Below are positions 50,979-61,845 of a stretch of DNA of 64,000 bases, piece by piece. A program made the position numbers and the translations under genes. The DNA is from SG8-41 sp036555035 (GTDB taxonomy: Bacteria > Pseudomonadota > Gammaproteobacteria > Burkholderiales > SG8-41): contig DATBMB010000174.1 of NCBI GenBank assembly GCA_036555035.1, positions 1 to 64,000 of the forward strand. Reading direction: 5' to 3'. Position 1 is the first letter of the stretch. Each line of letters starts with the position of its first letter. The notes beneath the pieces are model-generated. The model saw only the letters and a program-made list of their open reading frames with translations. It searched no databases and was not told the DNA's origin.

Positions 50979-53098
50979 TAGGCTCTTAGGTACTCGTGGC
51001 GCGCGCCGAGCCAACGCGCAAGGTGGGCCCGTGCCGCAGCCGGCTGCTCGCGCAGCAGGGTCGCGGCGGCCTCGCGCGCCGCGTCGAGGAGATCGAGGTC
51101 GGTATCGAGGTCGGCGAAGCGCAGCAGCGGCTCCCCGCTCTGCCGCGCGCCGAGGAGCTCTCCGGGACCGCGCAACCGCAGGTCCTGGCGCGCGATCTCG
51201 AAGCCGTCACGCTGCTCGTAGATGATCTTCAACCGCTCGCGCGCGGCATCCGTGAGCGGTTCCTGGTAGAGCAGGATGCAGGTGCTCTCGTCGGCGCCGC
51301 GCCCGACGCGGCCGCGCAGCTGGTGCAGGCGGGCGAGCCCGACGCGCTCCGCGTTCTCGATCACCATCAGCGTCGCGTCGGGCGCGTCGACGCCCACCTC
51401 GATCACCGTCGTCGCAACGAGGAGCTGGATCGCACCCGCCTTGAATGCGTCCATGACCCGCGCCTTGTCCTCGCCCTTCAGCCTCCCGTGCACGAGCCCG
51501 ACCTTCAGTTCGGGAAACGTCTGGCGCACCTTGTCGTAGGTTTCGAGCGCGGTCCTGAGTTGCAGGGCGTCGGACTCCTCCACCAGCGGGCACACCCAGT
51601 AGGCCTGGCCGCCGGCGAGGCAGTCGTCGCGCACGCGCCGGATCACTTCGTCGCGCCGGGTCTCGCGAACGAGCCGGGTCGCGACCGGCCTGCGTCCCGG
51701 GGGCATCTCGTCGATCACCGAGACGTCGAGATCGGCGTAGTAGCTCATGGCGAGGGTGCGCGGGATGGGCGTTGCGCTCATCATGAGCTGGTGGGGCTCC
51801 GCGCCCTTGTTGGGGCGCGAGCCCTTCATCCGCAGCTGAAGCCGCTGATGCACGCCGAAGCGCTGCTGCTCGTCGATGATCGCGAATCCAAGGTCGTGGA
51901 AGCGCACGTCCTCCTGGATGAGCGCGTGCGTGCCGACGACGACGGCGGTCTCGCCGCTCGCCACCCGGGCCAGCGCCTCGCGCTTCGCGCGCGCCGTGAG
52001 GCTGCCGGAAAGCCACGCGACGCCGATGCCGGGGCCGCCGACCCACTCCCGGAACTTCCGGTAGTGCTGCTCCGCGAGGATCTCGGTCGGCGCCATGATC
52101 GCGACCTGGCGGCTGTTCTCCACGCATTGCAGCGCCGCGAGCGCGGCGACGATCGTCTTGCCGCTGCCGACATCGCCCTGCAGGAGGCGCTGCATGGGAT
52201 AGGGCTGCGCCAGGTCCTCGCGGATCTGCGCGAGCGCCCGGTTCTGCGCCGCGGTGAGCTTGTAGGGCAGCCGCGCGAGCAGCGCCTGCGCGAGCCTGCC
52301 GCGCGGCTTGAGCGCCGGCGCCCCCGCCGCCTTGCGCCGGCGGTAGTGCAGGCGCATCGAGATCTGTTGCGCGAGCAGCTCGTCGAACTTGACGCGGCGC
52401 CACGCGGGATGGGTCCTGCCCGAGAGCGTCTCCTGCGCCACTTCAGGCGGCGGGTTGTGGAGCAGCGCCACCGCCTCGCGGAACGGCGGGAGCTTGAGCT
52501 GCTCCAGGAGCGCGGGCGACAGCGTGTCCGCCAGATCGCAGTCGGCGAGCGCGCGCGCGATGAGGCGCCGGAGCACCTCCTGCCCCAGGCCGGCGGTCGT
52601 CGGGTACACCGGCGTCAGCGCGCTGGCAACCGGGACCTCGCCGTGCAGCACCCGGTAGCGCGGATGCACCATCTCGTCGCCGGCAAAGCCGCGGCGAATC
52701 TCCCCGAACGCCCGCACGCGCGCTCCGGGCGCGAGCTGCTTCGACTGGCTCGGGTAAGAATTGAAGAAACGCAGCGTCAGCACGCCGCTGCCGTCCTCGA
52801 TATGGCACAGGAGCTGGCGCCGGGGCCGGTACTGTACGTCGCACTTGATGACATTGCCCTCGACCACGACCGGCTCGCCCGAGGGCGCCTCGCTCAGCGT
52901 ATAGAGCCGCGTCTCGTCGTCGTAGCGCAGCGGCAGGTGCAGGACGAGATCGAACTTGGCTGCGATGCCGAGCTTCGCGAGGCGCGCCAGCGTGGGGCGA
53001 CTGAGGCCGCTCAGCGACGGATCGGATTCGAGCGCGGGAGGCGCCGGCGCGCCCGCCCGCTGCCGGCTGCGAGCCGCGCTGATCGCCCCCCGCCTCAC
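50978..53098 (-). CDS. recG: ATP-dependent DNA helicase RecG
   Basis: RecG drives branch migration and reversal of stalled replication forks. The 706-aa protein has an N-terminal wedge/OB domain, the Walker A motif LLQGDVGSGKTIVAALAAL, the motif II IIDEQQRFGVHQR, SATPIPRTLAMSYYADLD and VIEVGVDAPDATLMVIE. The GTG at 53098, about 10 bp after the ridA stop, gives a family-typical length; the frame continues upstream only by overlapping ridA. Confidence 0.95.
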   Translation of the reverse strand: MRRGAISAARSRQRAGAPAPPALESDPSLSGLSRPTLARLAKLGIAAKFDLVLHLPLRYDDETRLYTLSEAPSGEPVVVEGNVIKCDVQYRPRRQLLCHIEDGSGVLTLRFFNSYPSQSKQLAPGARVRAFGEIRRGFAGDEMVHPRYRVLHGEVPVASALTPVYPTTAGLGQEVLRRLIARALADCDLADTLSPALLEQLKLPPFREAVALLHNPPPEVAQETLSGRTHPAWRRVKFDELLAQQISMRLHYRRRKAAGAPALKPRGRLAQALLARLPYKLTAAQNRALAQIREDLAQPYPMQRLLQGDVGSGKTIVAALAALQCVENSRQVAIMAPTEILAEQHYRKFREWVGGPGIGVAWLSGSLTARAKREALARVASGETAVVVGTHALIQEDVRFHDLGFAIIDEQQRFGVHQRLQLRMKGSRPNKGAEPHQLMMSATPIPRTLAMSYYADLDVSVIDEMPPGRRPVATRLVRETRRDEVIRRVRDDCLAGGQAYWVCPLVEESDALQLRTALETYDKVRQTFPELKVGLVHGRLKGEDKARVMDAFKAGAIQLLVATTVIEVGVDAPDATLMVIENAERVGLARLHQLRGRVGRGADESTCILLYQEPLTDAARERLKIIYEQRDGFEIARQDLRLRGPGELLGARQSGEPLLRFADLDTDLDLLDAAREAAATLLREQPAAARAHLARWLGARHEYLRA

Positions 53099-53108
53099 GC
53101 CGCCCGCC

Positions 53109-53489
53109 TCACTCCAGGTGCAGGATGGCGTCCATCTCCACCAGCGCTCCGCGCGGCAGGCTCGCAACGCCGACCGCGGCGCGCGCGGGGTAGGGCGGCG
53201 AGAAATAGCGCGCCATCGTCTCGTTCACCAGCGCGAAGTGGCCGAGGTCGGTGAGATAGACCGTGAGCTTCACGACGTCCTTCAGATCGCCGCCGGCCGC
53301 GCGCGCGACCGCCTGCAGGTTCCGGAACACGCGGTCGATCTGGGGACCGATGCCGGCGACCATCTCCATCGTCGCGGGGTCGAGCCCGATCTGCCCCGCG
53401 AGGTACACCGTCGCACCGCAGCGCACCGCCTGCGAATAGGTGCCGATCGCCTTCGGTGCGGCGTCGGTGTGGATGATTTCCCTTTTCAT
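53109..53489 (-). CDS. ridA: RidA-family reactive intermediate/imine deaminase
   Basis: RidA hydrolyses reactive enamine/imine intermediates (such as 2-aminoacrylate) released by PLP enzymes. The 126-aa trimeric protein has GTYSQAVRCGATVYLAGQIGLD, FRNLQAVARAAGGDLKDVVKLTVYLTD and the C-terminal ARAAVGVASLPRGALVEMDAI with the key arginine. The ATG at 53489 was chosen for its family-like start (MKREIIHT DAAPKA). It follows the acyl-CoA dehydrogenase pair after 11 bp. Confidence 0.94.
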   Translation of the reverse strand: MKREIIHTDAAPKAIGTYSQAVRCGATVYLAGQIGLDPATMEMVAGIGPQIDRVFRNLQAVARAAGGDLKDVVKLTVYLTDLGHFALVNETMARYFSPPYPARAAVGVASLPRGALVEMDAILHLE

Positions 53490-53500
53490 GCGGTACTCCT

Positions 53501-54667
53501 TCAACCGGGGAGCTTCAGCACGGTCTTGGCCAGTATATTTCTCTGGATCTCGCTCGAGCCGCCGTAGATGGTGGCGGGGCGCGCGTAATAGAAGGGGGTG
53601 AGAAAATCCGCCTCCACCCCCGCGACGTCGTGCACGCCCGCGACGACGCCCTGCTCGGCGCCCGCCTCGATCAGGAGGTCGGTCAGGCGCTGCCACGTCT
53701 CCATGGTCCAGATCTTGAGCATGGAAACGTCCGGCCCGAGCGGCTCGCCGCGCTTGACTTGCTCGACGAAGCGGCCGTAGAGCGCCGCCCCGTCCTCGAT
53801 GTCGAGCTTCAACGCAATGAAGCGGTCGAGGAAGCCGGGATCCTCGAGCAGCCCCTTCGCGCGCGCAACCGCCTCCAGGCGGTTCAACGCGTACGCGGGG
53901 CGGCGCGGGCTGCCGATGGAAAGCCGCTCGAATCCCAGCAGCGCCTTGGCCACGGTCCAGCCGTCATCGAGCTCGCCCACGAGATTTGCGCGCGGCACCC
54001 GCACGTCGTCGAAGAACACCTGGCAGAACTCCTCGTGGCCGGCAAGATTGCGGATCGGGCGCAGCGTGATGCCCGGCGTCTTGAGGTCCACCAGCAGGAA
54101 GCTGATCCCCTGCTGCTTCTTTGCCCCCTTGCCGGTACGTACTAGCAGATAGATGTGGGTCGCATCGTCGGCGAGCGAGGTCCAGATTTTCTGGCCGTTG
54201 ACGACGAAGTGCTCGCCCTCGAGCACCGCAGCGGTCTGCAGTCCCGCGAGATCGGAGCCGGCGTTGGGCTCGGAGTAGCCCTGGCACCAGATGTACTCGC
54301 CGGAGAGCGTGCGCGGCAGGTAATGCTCCTGCTGCTCGCGCGTGCCGAAGCGCATGATGAGGGGACCGACCTGCGTGATGCCCTGGTCGGGCGGGCGCGC
54401 GACCCCGTGGCGCTCCATCTCCTCGAGATAGATCACCATCTTGCCGGCGTCGAGCGCCATGCCCCCGCGCTCGCGCGGCCAGTTGGGCGCGATCCAGCCC
54501 TTCTCGTAGAGCTTGCGCCACCAGTCCTTCATGTCATGCCAGCGCGCACGGTGCAGGATGTAGCGCAGGCGCGGGGGATATTCCCGCTCGAAGAACGCGC
54601 GGACCTCCCGCCGGAAATCCTCGTCGCTCATCGCGTTGTAATCGGGGCTTGCGATCGAGGGGTTCAT
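53501..54667 (-). CDS. Acyl-CoA dehydrogenase family protein (second of pair)
   Basis: The 388-aa FAD enzyme has the family's helical N-terminal domain (GWIAPNWPRERGG), the beta domain with WCQGYSEPNAGSDLAGLQT and VNGQKIWTSLAD, and the C-terminal helical domain ending IYGGSSEIQRNILAKTVL. The start overlaps the stop of the next dehydrogenase (ATGA), a layout of heteromeric acyl-CoA dehydrogenases. Substrate chain cannot be told. Confidence 0.9.
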   Translation of the reverse strand: MNPSIASPDYNAMSDEDFRREVRAFFEREYPPRLRYILHRARWHDMKDWWRKLYEKGWIAPNWPRERGGMALDAGKMVIYLEEMERHGVARPPDQGITQVGPLIMRFGTREQQEHYLPRTLSGEYIWCQGYSEPNAGSDLAGLQTAAVLEGEHFVVNGQKIWTSLADDATHIYLLVRTGKGAKKQQGISFLLVDLKTPGITLRPIRNLAGHEEFCQVFFDDVRVPRANLVGELDDGWTVAKALLGFERLSIGSPRRPAYALNRLEAVARAKGLLEDPGFLDRFIALKLDIEDGAALYGRFVEQVKRGEPLGPDVSMLKIWTMETWQRLTDLLIEAGAEQGVVAGVHDVAGVEADFLTPFYYARPATIYGGSSEIQRNILAKTVLKLPG

Positions 54668-55809
54668 GCCAGGGCCCCGCTCACGAGGCGCGCGTAGCGC
54701 CGCCGGTGCCAGCTCGCGCTACCGAGCCAGGCGGTGAGCACCAGGGCGCGCTTGAGATAAAGACCCGCGTCGAACTCGTCGGTGAAGCCGATCGCGCCGT
54801 GGAGCTGGATGGCTTCGCGCGTGATCCGCGCCGCTGCGTCGGCACAGCGCGCCTTGACCCGGCTCGCCGCTGCCGCGCGCGCCGGCGCGGCGGGGCCGCG
54901 GTCGAGCACGCCGAGCGCCTCCTCCAGCACCGCCGATGCGAGCTCCTGGTGTATGTGGAGGTCCACCGCCCGGTGCTGCAGCGCCTGGAACGAACCGATC
55001 GGTTTTCCGAACTGAACGCGCGTCTTCAGGTAGTCGAGGCTCATCTCGAGCGAGCGCTCCATCACGCCGGCGAGCTCCGCACCGGCGATGGCGCAGCCGT
55101 GGTCAAAAGCCCGGCCGAGCGCTTCCAGAGCAGCCGCCCCACTCGCCGCCACGCCCGACCGGGGCACGAGTGTGTCGTCGAGCCGGAGCGTGGCGAAGGA
55201 GCGGCCGTCGGCGAGCGGCTCGAGCTCGAGCTGCGCCCCCGCGGCATCCCGCGGCAGCCACAGCAGCACGACGCCGCCCGCGGCGCGCGCGGAAACGATG
55301 AAGGCGTCAGCCTGCGCCGCCCCGGCGATGAAGCGTTTCACGCCGTTCAACTTGAAGCCGCCTTCGAACGGCGTCGCCCGGGTCTCGATCGCCGCGGGAT
55401 CGAGCTCACCCGCCTCCTCCTGCCACGCCAGGGCGGGCAGCACGTCGCCGGCAGCGAGCCGCGGCAGCTGCTCGCGCTTGAGCGGCTCGTTCTCCGCCGC
55501 AGCGAGCGCAGTCGCCGCCAGCACCGCGGTCGCGGTCAACGGCTCGGGGACCAGCGCGCGCGCAAGTCCCCGCGCGACGATCGCCATCTCCGCGAGGCCC
55601 AGCCCGAGCCCGCCGTAGCGCTCGGGCACCAGGATGCCGAGCCAGCCGAGCTCCGCCATCTTCTGCCAGGCCGTGCGCTCATATTCGGTACTCGTGCCGC
55701 GCAGCCGCCGCACCCGCGCAAGATCGGTCCCGCGCGCGACGTAGTCCGCGACGCTCGCCCGGAGCGGGCCGCGATGCTCGGCAGCGGTGGAGGATGGATC
55801 GCCGGTCAT
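54664..55809 (-). CDS. Acyl-CoA dehydrogenase family protein (first of pair)
   Basis: The 381-aa protein is a more diverged acyl-CoA dehydrogenase: LGWLGILVPERYGGLGLGL near the start, FIAGAAQADAFIV, and the C-terminal FGKPIGSFQALQHRAVDL followed by AIQLHGAIGFTDEFDAGLYLKRA. The ATG at 55809 was chosen because the frame further upstream runs into a tRNA. It is translated together with the second dehydrogenase; the two probably form one enzyme. Confidence 0.88.
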   Translation of the reverse strand: MTGDPSSTAAEHRGPLRASVADYVARGTDLARVRRLRGTSTEYERTAWQKMAELGWLGILVPERYGGLGLGLAEMAIVARGLARALVPEPLTATAVLAATALAAAENEPLKREQLPRLAAGDVLPALAWQEEAGELDPAAIETRATPFEGGFKLNGVKRFIAGAAQADAFIVSARAAGGVVLLWLPRDAAGAQLELEPLADGRSFATLRLDDTLVPRSGVAASGAAALEALGRAFDHGCAIAGAELAGVMERSLEMSLDYLKTRVQFGKPIGSFQALQHRAVDLHIHQELASAVLEEALGVLDRGPAAPARAAAASRVKARCADAAARITREAIQLHGAIGFTDEFDAGLYLKRALVLTAWLGSASWHRRRYARLVSGALA

Positions 55810-55848
55810 GTCGCCTTCGAAGCGCCGGAGGCGTGCCCGGCCATTGTT

Positions 55849-55924
<76 letters not shown>

Positions 55925-55994
55925 ACACCCGTTCTGCGAGGGCGGAATTTTACTATAGACTGGCACTTACACGAACGCCCACCCGCCAACCCCG

Positions 55995-56735
55995 GTGGAC
56001 ATCAAGCCGCCTTACGCTTATCAGGAAGTGGTGCCGCTTCTGAAGGAGCACCGGGTGACGCTGCGCGGTGAACGCGACATCCCGCCGGCGTTCCGCGCGC
56101 TCAACGCGCTGCCGATCTCCTTTGCGGAGTTCACGGTCGCGTGCCGCGACTACCCCATCGCCTTCGTCGGAGCCAACGCGGAGAGCGTGATCGCGATGGC
56201 CGTGCTGGGCCTGGAGAAGCAGCAGAACCTGTTCATTACGGCCGGGAACGATTGGGATGCGTCCGTCTACCTGCCGGCCTACGTGCGGCGCCATCCTTTC
56301 TGCATGACGCGGGTGACCGTCGACGGCAAGGAACGGGCGGAACGCGTTGCCTGCGTCGAGAAAAGCGCGTTGAGCGGCAGCGGCGAGCCGCTGTTCGACG
56401 CAAAGGGCGAGCCGCTTCCCGCGTGGGAGGCGCGCAGGAAGCTGCTGTTCGAATACGAGGCCGACCTCGCGCGCTCCGAGGAGATGTGCCGCGAGCTCGG
56501 CCGGCTGCAGCTCCTCGAAACCTTCACCCTGCAGGCCGTCCCCAACCAGGGCCCGCCGCTGGCGATGACGGGCCTCTATCGCGTCTCGGAGCAGAAGCTC
56601 GCGGACCGGGCGCCCGAGGAGCTGAAGGCGCTGCTGCAGAAGGGGATACTCGCGCGCATCTACGCCCACCTCGTCTCGCTCGCGAATTTCGGGCGGCTGC
56701 TCGATCGCCGCGCGACGCAGGCCCGGCGCGGTTGA
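55995..56735 (+). CDS. SapC-family protein
   Basis: The 246-aa protein matches the SapC family (SISFAEFTVACRDYPIAFVG pattern near residues 40-56, FITAGNDWDASVYLPAYVRRHPF, FTLQAVPNQGPPLAMTGLYRV). The family name comes from an S-layer locus but the function is not known. The start is GTG at 55995. No signal peptide is seen, so it is likely cytoplasmic. It is alone between a tRNA and convergent lgt. Confidence 0.88.
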   Translation: MDIKPPYAYQEVVPLLKEHRVTLRGERDIPPAFRALNALPISFAEFTVACRDYPIAFVGANAESVIAMAVLGLEKQQNLFITAGNDWDASVYLPAYVRRHPFCMTRVTVDGKERAERVACVEKSALSGSGEPLFDAKGEPLPAWEARRKLLFEYEADLARSEEMCRELGRLQLLETFTLQAVPNQGPPLAMTGLYRVSEQKLADRAPEELKALLQKGILARIYAHLVSLANFGRLLDRRATQARRG

Positions 56736-56757
56736 AGACCGGGCACGCGCGCCGGCC

Positions 56758-57537
56758 CTACTTCGCGCGGTAGGCCCAGACCATCATCGCCGCGCCGGCG
56801 AGGATCATCGGCGCCGACAGCCACTGCCCCATCGAGAGACCCAGCGAGAGCAGCCCGAGAAAGCGGTCAGGCTCGCGCGTGAATTCGACCAGGAAGCGAA
56901 GCAGCCCGTAGCCCAGCAGGAACGCGCCGGAGACCGCGCCGCGCGGGCGCGGCCGACGCGAGTACCACCACAACAGGCTGAACAGCAGCACGCCCTCCAG
57001 CGCGAACTCGTAGAGCTGGGAGGGGTGGCGCGGCACGCCGTCCACATTCGGAAACACCATCGCCCAGGGCACGGACGCGGGACGCCCCCACAGCTCGGCG
57101 TTGATGAAGTTGCCGAGCCGGCCGGCGGCGAGCGCGAGCGGCACGAGTGGCGCAATGAAGTCGGTGACCCGCATCCAATCCTGGCGCCGCTGCCAGGCAA
57201 ACCAGACCATGGCGAGTATCACGCCCAGCATCCCGCCGTGGAACGACATGCCGCCTTCCCATACGTAGAAGATGCGCCAGGGCTCGGTCACGTACTCGCC
57301 GAGCTTGTAGAACAGGACGTAACCCAGGCGCCCGCCGGCGATGGTGCCCAGGATCCCCCAGAAGAGCGCATCGTCGAGATCCTTCGCCGTCCAGACGCCG
57401 CCGGGGGCCCGCGCGATGCGGTAGCGGCCCGCGGCCCAGATCAGCCCAAAGCCGATGAGGTACATGAGGCCATACCAGCGCACCGCCACGGGGCCGATGC
57501 TGATGGCGACCGGATCGAACTGGGGATGGACCAGCAT
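56758..57537 (-). CDS. lgt: Prolipoprotein diacylglyceryl transferase
   Basis: Lgt transfers diacylglycerol from phosphatidylglycerol to the lipobox cysteine of prolipoproteins, the first step of lipoprotein maturation. The 259-aa protein has about seven transmembrane helices, the motif SFHGGMLGVILAM, LALAAGRLGNFINAELWG with the essential arginine/asparagine, and the C-terminal DRFLGLLSLGLSMGQWL. It is divergent from ilvD. Confidence 0.97.
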   Translation of the reverse strand: MLVHPQFDPVAISIGPVAVRWYGLMYLIGFGLIWAAGRYRIARAPGGVWTAKDLDDALFWGILGTIAGGRLGYVLFYKLGEYVTEPWRIFYVWEGGMSFHGGMLGVILAMVWFAWQRRQDWMRVTDFIAPLVPLALAAGRLGNFINAELWGRPASVPWAMVFPNVDGVPRHPSQLYEFALEGVLLFSLLWWYSRRPRPRGAVSGAFLLGYGLLRFLVEFTREPDRFLGLLSLGLSMGQWLSAPMILAGAAMMVWAYRAK

Positions 57538-57541
57538 GGGA

Positions 57542-57571
57542 TTGAGCTAAAATCTCACGCTTCATTATATA
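57542..57571 (+). promoter_or_regulatory. Candidate promoter of ilvD
   Basis: TTGAGC at 57542-57547 and TATATA at 57566-57571 (18-bp spacer, or TTATAT with 17 bp) lie 22 bp before the ilvD ATG, with a GGAG ribosome binding site between. Confidence 0.5.
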
Positions 57572-57592
57572 GGCCGCTTCCGGAGCTTCCCC

Positions 57593-59266
<1,674 letters not shown>

Positions 59267-59290
59267 GCGCGCCCCTGCGCCGAGGCCGCT

Positions 59291-61342
59291 TTGCCCAACC
59301 GCCTCGCCACCGAGACTTCGCCCTACCTGCGGCAGCACGCCGACAATCCCGTGGACTGGCATCCCTGGGGCGCGGAAGCGCTCCGGCTCGCGCGCGAGGC
59401 GGACAAGCCGATCCTGCTCTCCATCGGCTACTCCGCGTGCCACTGGTGCCACGTCATGGCGCACGAGTCCTTCGAGGACCCCGAGGTGGCGGCCGAGATG
59501 AACCGGCACTACGTCAACATCAAGGTGGACCGCGAGGAGCGCCCCGACCTCGACCAGATCTACCAGACCGCGCACGCGATGCTGACGCAGAGGAGCGGCG
59601 GCTGGCCGCTGACGCTCTTCCTCATGCCGGACGGCACGCCCTTCTTCGGCGGCACCTATTTCCCCAAGCGCGCCCGCTATGGCATGGCCGGATTTCTCGA
59701 CCTCCTGCCGCGCGTCGCGGAGGCCTACCGCGACAAGCGTGAGGAGATTGCGCGGCAGAACGCGGCGCTGCTCGATGCGCTCACGCGCACGCTCCCCGCG
59801 CCGGCGGGCGCGCAGGACCTCAAGCGCGCGCCGCTCGACGCCGCGGTGCGCGAGTTCGCGCAAGCCTTCGACGACGTGCACGGGGGCATCGGCCAGGCGC
59901 CGAAGTTCCCGCATCCTTTCGAGCTCGCCTTCTGCCTGCGGCGCCACGGGCTCGATGGCGGCGAGCTGGGGCTCTCGATCGCGCGCCTCACGCTCGTCAA
60001 GATGGCCGAAGGGGGCATTTACGACCAGCTCGGCGGCGGCTTCTGCCGCTACAGCGTCGATGCCTACTGGAGCATTCCGCACTTCGAGAAGATGCTCTAC
60101 GACAACGCGGCGCTGATCGCGCTCTACAGCGACGCCTGGCTCGTCACGCGGCAGCCGCTCTTCGAGACGACCGTGCGCGGCATCGCGGGGTGGGTGATGC
60201 GCGAGATGCAGTCGCCCGAGGGCGGCTACTACTCTTCGCTCGACGCCGACTCCGAGCACGAGGAGGGGAAGTATTACGTGTGGACCCCGGACGAGGTGAA
60301 GGGGCTGCTCACGGCAGAGGAGTACGCGGTCGTGGAGCCGCATTACGGCCTCGACGGCGCCCCGAATTTCGAGGACCGTCACTGGCACCTGCGGGTGATG
60401 AAGCCGCTCGAGGTCGTCGCCAGGCGGCTTGATGTCCCGGTCGCCGAGTGCGCGGCGCGGCTCGAGGCTGCCCGCGCGAAGCTTTTCGCTGCGCGCGAGC
60501 GCCGCGTGCGCCCGGGGCGCGACGACAAGATCCTCACGAGCTGGAACGCGCTCATGGTGCGGGGGCTCGCGCGCGCCGCCCGCGCGTTCGGGGAGGACGC
60601 CTGGCTCGCGTCGGCGCGACGGGCCGTGGATTTTGTCCGTGCGCGGATGTGGCACGGCGGCCGCCTCCACGCCACCTACAAGGATGGCGTCGCGCATCTC
60701 AACGCTTATCTCGACGACCACGCATTCCTGCTCGACGCGCTGCTCGAGCTCATGCAATGCGAATTCAGGAACGAGGATCTGGAGTTCGCGCGCGAGCTGG
60801 CGGAGCTGCTGCTCGCGCAGTTCGAGGATCGCGCGGCCGGCGGCTTCTTCTTCGTCTCGCACGACCACGAGAAGCTCATTCACCGCGCCAAGCCCGGCCA
60901 CGACAACGCGACGCCCTCCGGCAACGGCATCGCCGCGCACGCCCTGCAGCGCCTGGGGCACCTGACCGGCGAGCCGCGCTATCTCGAGGCGGCAGAGCGG
61001 GCATTGAAGCTTTTCTACCCGCAGCTCGAGCGCCAGCCGATCGGCTTCGTCAGCCTCGCGACGGCGCTGGACGAGTATCTCGCCCCGCCGCAGATCATCG
61101 TCCTGCGCGGGGTGGCCAACGCGCTCGCGGTATGGCGGCGAGCGCTCGCGGCGCGCTACCGGCCCGGCACGCTCGCCGTCGCCATTCCCGCCGGCGTGCC
61201 GGGCCTGCCGGTCGCGCTCGACAAGGCGGCACCGGCCCGCGGCGTCAACGCCTGGGTGTGCCGCGGCGTGACGTGTCTGCCGGCCATCGGCGAGCTCGAC
61301 GAGCTTGACCGCGTGCTGTCCCTGCCTGCGGCCGCGGCCTGA
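59291..61342 (+). CDS. DUF255/YyaL-type thioredoxin-fold protein with glycosidase-like domain
   Basis: The 683-aa protein has an N-terminal thioredoxin-like domain (DUF255; residues about 1-165) with ACHWCHVM in place of CxxC of thioredoxin, followed by an (alpha/alpha)6-type helical domain similar to N-acylglucosamine 2-epimerase. The family (YyaL, human SPATA20) is widespread, but its reaction is unknown. The start is TTG at 59291, 24 bp after ilvD; no ATG near the conserved NRLATETSPYLRQHADNPV start is available. Confidence 0.87.
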   Translation: MPNRLATETSPYLRQHADNPVDWHPWGAEALRLAREADKPILLSIGYSACHWCHVMAHESFEDPEVAAEMNRHYVNIKVDREERPDLDQIYQTAHAMLTQRSGGWPLTLFLMPDGTPFFGGTYFPKRARYGMAGFLDLLPRVAEAYRDKREEIARQNAALLDALTRTLPAPAGAQDLKRAPLDAAVREFAQAFDDVHGGIGQAPKFPHPFELAFCLRRHGLDGGELGLSIARLTLVKMAEGGIYDQLGGGFCRYSVDAYWSIPHFEKMLYDNAALIALYSDAWLVTRQPLFETTVRGIAGWVMREMQSPEGGYYSSLDADSEHEEGKYYVWTPDEVKGLLTAEEYAVVEPHYGLDGAPNFEDRHWHLRVMKPLEVVARRLDVPVAECAARLEAARAKLFAARERRVRPGRDDKILTSWNALMVRGLARAARAFGEDAWLASARRAVDFVRARMWHGGRLHATYKDGVAHLNAYLDDHAFLLDALLELMQCEFRNEDLEFARELAELLLAQFEDRAAGGFFFVSHDHEKLIHRAKPGHDNATPSGNGIAAHALQRLGHLTGEPRYLEAAERALKLFYPQLERQPIGFVSLATALDEYLAPPQIIVLRGVANALAVWRRALAARYRPGTLAVAIPAGVPGLPVALDKAAPARGVNAWVCRGVTCLPAIGELDELDRVLSLPAAAA

Positions 61343-61347
61343 GAGCG

Positions 61348-61378
61348 CCCGTTTGCGCTAGAATGCGCGGGTTTTTTT
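61348..61378 (+). terminator. Probable terminator after the DUF255 gene
   Basis: A CCC...GGG and GCGC/GCGC stem (with a 4-base bulge) around TAGAAT is followed by seven T. The TAGAAT could instead serve as a -10 for the cytochrome gene; both roles are possible. Confidence 0.5.
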
Positions 61379-61409
61379 GGCTGAACCGACCTGACCCTGG
61401 AGATTGCGA

Positions 61410-61736
61410 ATGAAATTCACTCTTACCCTGATCGCCGTTGCTGCCGCAGCCCTGGTTGCCTCCGGCGCGCATGCCGCCGATGCCAAGGCCGCGGAGGCGC
61501 TCGCGAAGACGAGCGGTTGCCTGGGCTGCCACACGACGGACAAGAAGCTGGTGGGACCGAGCTACAAGGAGATCGCCGACCGCTACCGCAAGAACAAGGG
61601 CGCGGAAGCCCTGCTGTTCAAGAAAGTGAAGGAAGGCGGCAAGGGCGTCTGGGGCGACATCCCGATGACGCCTAACGCGCACGTGAAGGACGCCGACATC
61701 AAGACCATCGTGCAGTGGATCCTGTCCATCAAGTAA
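61410..61736 (+). CDS. Periplasmic cytochrome c551/c552-type protein
   Basis: The 108-aa class I cytochrome has a cleavable signal peptide (residues 1 to about 22, ending AHA), the heme motif CLGCH (C37, C40, H41) and methionine ligand M86 in DIPMTPN. It carries electrons in the periplasm, for example to oxidases or nitrite reductase. The ATG at 61410 has a TGGAGA ribosome binding site. A second, membrane-anchored cytochrome lies at 1067-1618. Confidence 0.93.
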   Translation: MKFTLTLIAVAAAALVASGAHAADAKAAEALAKTSGCLGCHTTDKKLVGPSYKEIADRYRKNKGAEALLFKKVKEGGKGVWGDIPMTPNAHVKDADIKTIVQWILSIK

Positions 61737-61845
61737 GCGGCACGGGGAACGCGGTTTCCACGGGCGCGCGAAATTGACAACGTACCGACCCCCGTTGATA
61801 ATGATTTCCCCATTGGCAACAACGATTTACCACACAGGAGCCGCC

